This document shows, one piece after another, positions 5,946 to 8,151 of a DNA stretch of 8,151 nucleotides. The first letter of the stretch is position 1; each line of letters opens with the position of its first letter. The notes under the pieces are model-generated. The model searched no databases, was not told the origin of the DNA, and was given only the letters and a program-made list of their open reading frames with translations. Source of the stretch: Synergistaceae bacterium (lineage in GTDB: Bacteria > Synergistota > Synergistia > Synergistales > Aminobacteriaceae); the NCBI GenBank assembly GCA_031289165.1, contig JAITPZ010000004.1, forward strand, positions 1 to 8,151, read 5' to 3'. Position numbers and translations under genes: made by a program.

Positions 5946-7664
5946 ATGAAAAAATATAAAAGAACGGAAGCGACCCTTCCCGACGCGGTCGCCCCCGTGA
6001 GGCCATACCCCCCGCTCGGAAGCATCCTGCTGCGGAACGGGTCCATTACGGAGGATCAGTTGCTTGACGCCCTGCGGGAACAGAAACGGTGTTCCGCGGG
6101 CCGGCGCGTCGGGGAGATCCTGGCCGACGGGGAAGCCATCACGGAAACGGACCTGGCGAGGGCCCTGTCGGACCAGCTTGGGCTTTCCATGCAGACTCTG
6201 GCGCGTTACCAGCCCATGCCGGAGGCTATTCGATCCATTCCCCGCAGGGTGGCGAAACGGCTGCGGCTTATTCCCCTTTCCGTCCTGGAGAACGGTCTGC
6301 TGCTTGTCGCCATGGTCGATCCTCTGGATCTTCTGGCGCAGGATGAAGTTCGTATGCTCTCGGGACGCGACCTCAGGCTGTGCATTACGACGGCCGCGGA
6401 AATCACGGACAACCTGGACCGGCTTTACGGCCTTCAGGACAATCTCGACAACGCCATTGTGACGATGAGCAGCATCGAACCCCTGAGAGAGCATTTCAGA
6501 GAGATCGGAGCCGACGAGGCGCCGGTCGTCCAGCTGGTCGATCGGATCCTGAGTCAGGCGGTGCGGGAGGGGGCTTCCGACATCCACGTCGAGCCCTGCA
6601 GAAAGAGCGCGCGCATTCGGTATCGAGTGGACGGCGTTCTTTATCCTGCCTTCGACTATCCCCTGATGCTGCATCCGGCCGTCTCCTCACGGATGAAAGT
6701 CATGGCGGGGATGGACATCGCCGAGAGGAGGAAACCTCAGGACGGGCGTATCCTGCTGAAGGTCGCGGGGCGTTTCGTCGACCTTCGCGTCAGCTCCCTT
6801 CCCACGACGAGGGGCGAAAAGATGGCGCTGAGGATTCTGGACCCGGAGAGTTCGCCGTTGGGACTCGAACACCTGGGACTGGAGCCCGACGATATGGAGA
6901 AGGTCCGGCAGTTCTGCGGAACGTCATGGGGCATTCTGCTGGTGACGGGGCCGACGGGCAGCGGCAAGTCGACGACGCTTCACTCCATACTCGAAAAAAT
7001 CAATCAGCCGGGCATCAATATCGTCACGGTCGAAGATCCTGTGGAGTACTCGCTGGACGGAGTCAGTCAGGTTCACGTCAACGAGAAGGCGGGCCTGACG
7101 TTCGAGTCCGCTCTGTGTTCGATTCTGCGTCAGGACCCCGACAAGATCATGATAGGGGAAATTCGCGACCATAAAACGGCGCAGATCGCCACCAGGGCGG
7201 CCCTTACCGGACATTTCGTCTTTTCGACCCTGCATACGAACGACGCGCCCGGCGCCGTGACGCGTATGGTGGACATGGAAATTCCTCCCTACCTCGTGTC
7301 GGCCTCGCTGTCCGGCGTTATCGCTCAGCGGCTTGTCCGAAAACTTTGCCCCCTCTGCAGGGAACAGTATGAAATGGAGCCCCGCATGTGCGAGGTACTG
7401 GAGCTTTCTCCCGGGACGAACGCGTGGAGAGCCGTGGGCTGCCATGAATGCAGACAGGGCTATAAAGGCAGAGTGGCCATTTACGAAGTCATGACGCTGG
7501 ATGACGCTCTCAGGCGAATGATTCTGAACGGAGTGGACGATATCCTTCTTCGCGCTGAAGCGACCAGGCGCGGCATGAATACACTCAGGCAGTCGGGTGT
7601 TGGTAAAGCTCTGAAGGGAGTCACCAGTATGGAGGAAGTTCTCGCGGTCACCCTCCGCGTGTAG
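5946..7664 (+). CDS. PilB/GspE-family type IV pilus or type II secretion assembly ATPase
   Basis: This 572-residue protein is about the usual PilB/GspE length. Such hexameric cytoplasmic ATPases drive assembly of type IV pilus or pseudopilus subunits at the inner membrane. The N-terminal MshEN-type domain (about 22-140) holds two motifs, 23-46 and 54-77. The ATPase core shows DIHVEP in the N2 domain, Walker A GPTGSGKST (335-343, K341), Asp-box VTVEDPVEY, Walker B IMIGEIRD (401-408, E405) and His-box STLHTND. A tetracysteine zinc site is complete: C468/C471 and C499/C502. All of this marks it as an extension ATPase rather than PilT, which lacks the N-domain and zinc site. PilB and GspE cannot be told apart without the rest of the machine. 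The ATG at 5946 has no Shine-Dalgarno sequence, but no better start keeps both N-terminal motifs. It is probably translated after udp, whose stop lies 21 bp upstream in the same frame. Confidence 0.94.
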   Translation: MKKYKRTEATLPDAVAPVRPYPPLGSILLRNGSITEDQLLDALREQKRCSAGRRVGEILADGEAITETDLARALSDQLGLSMQTLARYQPMPEAIRSIPRRVAKRLRLIPLSVLENGLLLVAMVDPLDLLAQDEVRMLSGRDLRLCITTAAEITDNLDRLYGLQDNLDNAIVTMSSIEPLREHFREIGADEAPVVQLVDRILSQAVREGASDIHVEPCRKSARIRYRVDGVLYPAFDYPLMLHPAVSSRMKVMAGMDIAERRKPQDGRILLKVAGRFVDLRVSSLPTTRGEKMALRILDPESSPLGLEHLGLEPDDMEKVRQFCGTSWGILLVTGPTGSGKSTTLHSILEKINQPGINIVTVEDPVEYSLDGVSQVHVNEKAGLTFESALCSILRQDPDKIMIGEIRDHKTAQIATRAALTGHFVFSTLHTNDAPGAVTRMVDMEIPPYLVSASLSGVIAQRLVRKLCPLCREQYEMEPRMCEVLELSPGTNAWRAVGCHECRQGYKGRVAIYEVMTLDDALRRMILNGVDDILLRAEATRRGMNTLRQSGVGKALKGVTSMEEVLAVTLRV

Positions 7665-7721
7665 TTCACGGTTATTCGAAGCAACCCCTTCGGGGCGGGG
7701 TCGTTCATCATCGATTTTTGG

Positions 7722-7780
7722 CGTCGATCGGGAAACGTGGGGATATACCCTGCGGATCCTGTTTCGACGTTCTTTTTTTA
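7722..7780 (+). terminator. Probable terminator of the udp-ATPase unit
   Basis: CGTCG (7722-7726) pairs with CGACG (7765-7769), and AAAC (7733-7736) with GTTT (7761-7764), around a 6-nt bulge. GGG/CCC at 7740-7750 can form an inner hairpin. The stem is followed at once by a T-tract, TTCTTTTTTT, at 7770-7779. The T-tract is convincing; the stem is imperfect. A second GC-rich hairpin at 7685-7701 has no T-tract directly after it. Confidence 0.45.
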
Positions 7781-7791
7781 CGGGGTATAAT
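7764..7791 (+). promoter_or_regulatory. Promoter for the second MshEN gene (perfect TATAAT)
   Basis: TATAAT at 7786-7791 is a perfect -10. TCGACG at 7764-7769 (4 of 6 to TTGACA) lies 16 bp upstream and is also the right arm of the preceding terminator. Transcription would start near 7798-7800, giving an untranslated leader of about 180 nt before the ATG at 7979. A nearer alternative pairs TTGTAG (7841-7846) with TATAAA (7864-7869) at 17 bp and would start near 7875. The perfect TTGACA at 7875-7880 has no good -10 at the right distance. Confidence 0.5.
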
Positions 7792-7822
7792 GATTCCGTA
7801 TGAAGATTATATTTATTGAGAA

Positions 7823-7856
7823 TGAAGCAAATCTCTTGCGTTGTAGATTTGCTTCA
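7823..7856 (+). repeat. Perfect 12-bp inverted repeat in the leader
   Basis: TGAAGCAAATCT at 7823-7834 and AGATTTGCTTCA at 7845-7856 form a perfect stem around a 10-nt loop. No T-run follows on either strand, so it is not an ordinary terminator. In a transcript from the TATAAT promoter it would be the first strong hairpin. It could be an RNA stability element, an attenuator part or a protein-binding operator; the sequence does not decide between these. Confidence 0.6.
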
Positions 7857-7896
7857 GTTAATATATAAAAAATATTGACAACGGGTTTACATAAGC

Positions 7897-7978
7897 GCTC
7901 TGTCGGGTGGAGGTAGTCGAGAGCTGCAGGCTTCGATAGGGACAATTGCAGGTCTGAGCCTAATGGGAGGCTTTTTTG
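7897..7978 (+). promoter_or_regulatory. Structured leader with a hairpin over the ribosome-binding site
   Basis: Three short helices can form in a row: GCTCT/AGAGC (7897-7901/7920-7924), TGCAG pairing 7925-7929 with 7946-7950, and AGCCT/AGGCT (7957-7961/7968-7972). The last one buries part of the Shine-Dalgarno GGGAGG (7965-7970) of the downstream gene and is followed by a T-run. AGGCTT at 7928-7933 can pair instead with GAGCCT at 7956-7961, which would break the last helix and free the site. This two-state layout resembles a riboswitch or translational switch. I searched by eye for c-di-GMP-I, c-di-GMP-II, SAM, TPP, FMN, cobalamin, preQ1, ZTP, glycine and T-box cores and saw none. Confidence 0.35.
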
Positions 7979-8151
7979 ATGAGTACGGCAAAAAAAAGAA
8001 TAGGCGAAATCCTTCTCGAGGCGGGCAGAATCACGAAAGCCCAGCTGAACGAGGCTTTAAAGGCCCAGGTGAGTTCCAACAACAGGCTGGGAGAGATTTT
8101 TGTTGAAAAAGGAATACTGACGCAGCGGCAGGTCATCGAGGCCCTTGGACT
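7979..8151 (+). CDS. MshEN-domain protein, probably a second PilB/GspE ATPase (3' end outside window)
   Basis: The ATG at 7979 follows GGGAGG (7965-7970) by 8 nt, an ideal spacing. The 57 complete codons encode two copies of the MshEN-type 24-residue motif. The first is R7-I-G ... G16 ... L23 ... L27 ... Q30. A five-residue spacer follows, then R36-L-G ... G45 ... I53 ... L56, cut by the window end. This 24-5-24 spacing and the R-[LI]-G / G / L / L / Q pattern are those described for the c-di-GMP-binding MshEN domain of MshE-type ATPases. The same fold region opens the complete ATPase upstream, so a tandem paralogue is likely. However, MshEN domains also head other proteins, and the ATPase part is not visible. 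Expression is probably governed by the promoter and structured leader in the 314-bp gap upstream. Confidence 0.8.
   Translation, partial: MSTAKKRIGEILLEAGRITKAQLNEALKAQVSSNNRLGEIFVEKGILTQRQVIEALG

Noticed and set aside
4782..6674. Antisense open frame of 630 codons across cyclase end, udp and ATPase
   Set aside because: It overlaps three well-supported genes and shows no domain or ribosome-binding site.
7685..7701. GC-rich hairpin CCCC/GGGG after the ATPase stop, as a terminator
   Set aside because: No T-run follows directly, and alternative pairings are equally good. The structure ending at 7779 is a better candidate.
7875..7891. TTGACA and TTTACA spaced 11 bp apart, as -35 boxes
   Set aside because: No acceptable -10 lies 16-18 bp downstream of either; they may be chance or a tandem protein site.
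7890..7978. Known riboswitch, tRNA or SRP RNA in the leader
   Set aside because: None of the conserved cores (for example GEMM loops, a tRNA T-loop, the SRP GGAA tetraloop region) could be found by eye; kept only as an unclassified structured leader.

Overview
The window is a GC-rich bacterial stretch with compact coding on the + strand only. The style of its PAS/histidine-kinase and REC-GGDEF proteins, together with PilB/GspE-type ATPases, suggests an anaerobic diderm such as a member of the Synergistota. That placement comes from remembered family resemblance; no marker gene here proves it.

Layout. Bases 3-455 hold the C-terminal half of a class V (alanine-glyoxylate type) aminotransferase that enters from the left. 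It is followed by a 200-bp relic of a carbamate kinase gene (461-658). A strong 12-bp-stem terminator (685-726) closes this unit. Next come a 1046-residue soluble hybrid histidine kinase (761-3901) and, 37 bp later, a REC-GGDEF diguanylate cyclase (3939-4889). After a 174-bp gap with a perfect 14-bp palindrome lies a uridine phosphorylase (5064-5924). A PilB/GspE secretion/pilus ATPase follows (5946-7664). A 314-bp gap without a confident gene (7665-7978) holds a terminator, a promoter with a perfect TATAAT, a 12-bp inverted repeat and a structured leader. The window ends in the first 57 codons of a second protein with a MshEN-type (GspE N-terminal) domain (7979 onward).

How the genes may work together. 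The kinase carries a complete His-Asp-His relay (H465, D753, H898), but no final receiver. The adjacent cyclase supplies one (D72) fused to an intact GGEEF site with an RSSD inhibitory site. The simplest reading is a four-step phosphorelay that sets c-di-GMP synthesis. Downstream, the MshEN-type motifs of the last gene match the known c-di-GMP-binding consensus almost perfectly, while those of the complete ATPase are degenerate. The window may therefore hold both a c-di-GMP source and a c-di-GMP-responsive pilus or secretion motor. The link between the two halves is inference: a nucleoside phosphorylase and at least one likely promoter lie between them.

No mobile element, CRISPR array, tRNA or rRNA was seen.
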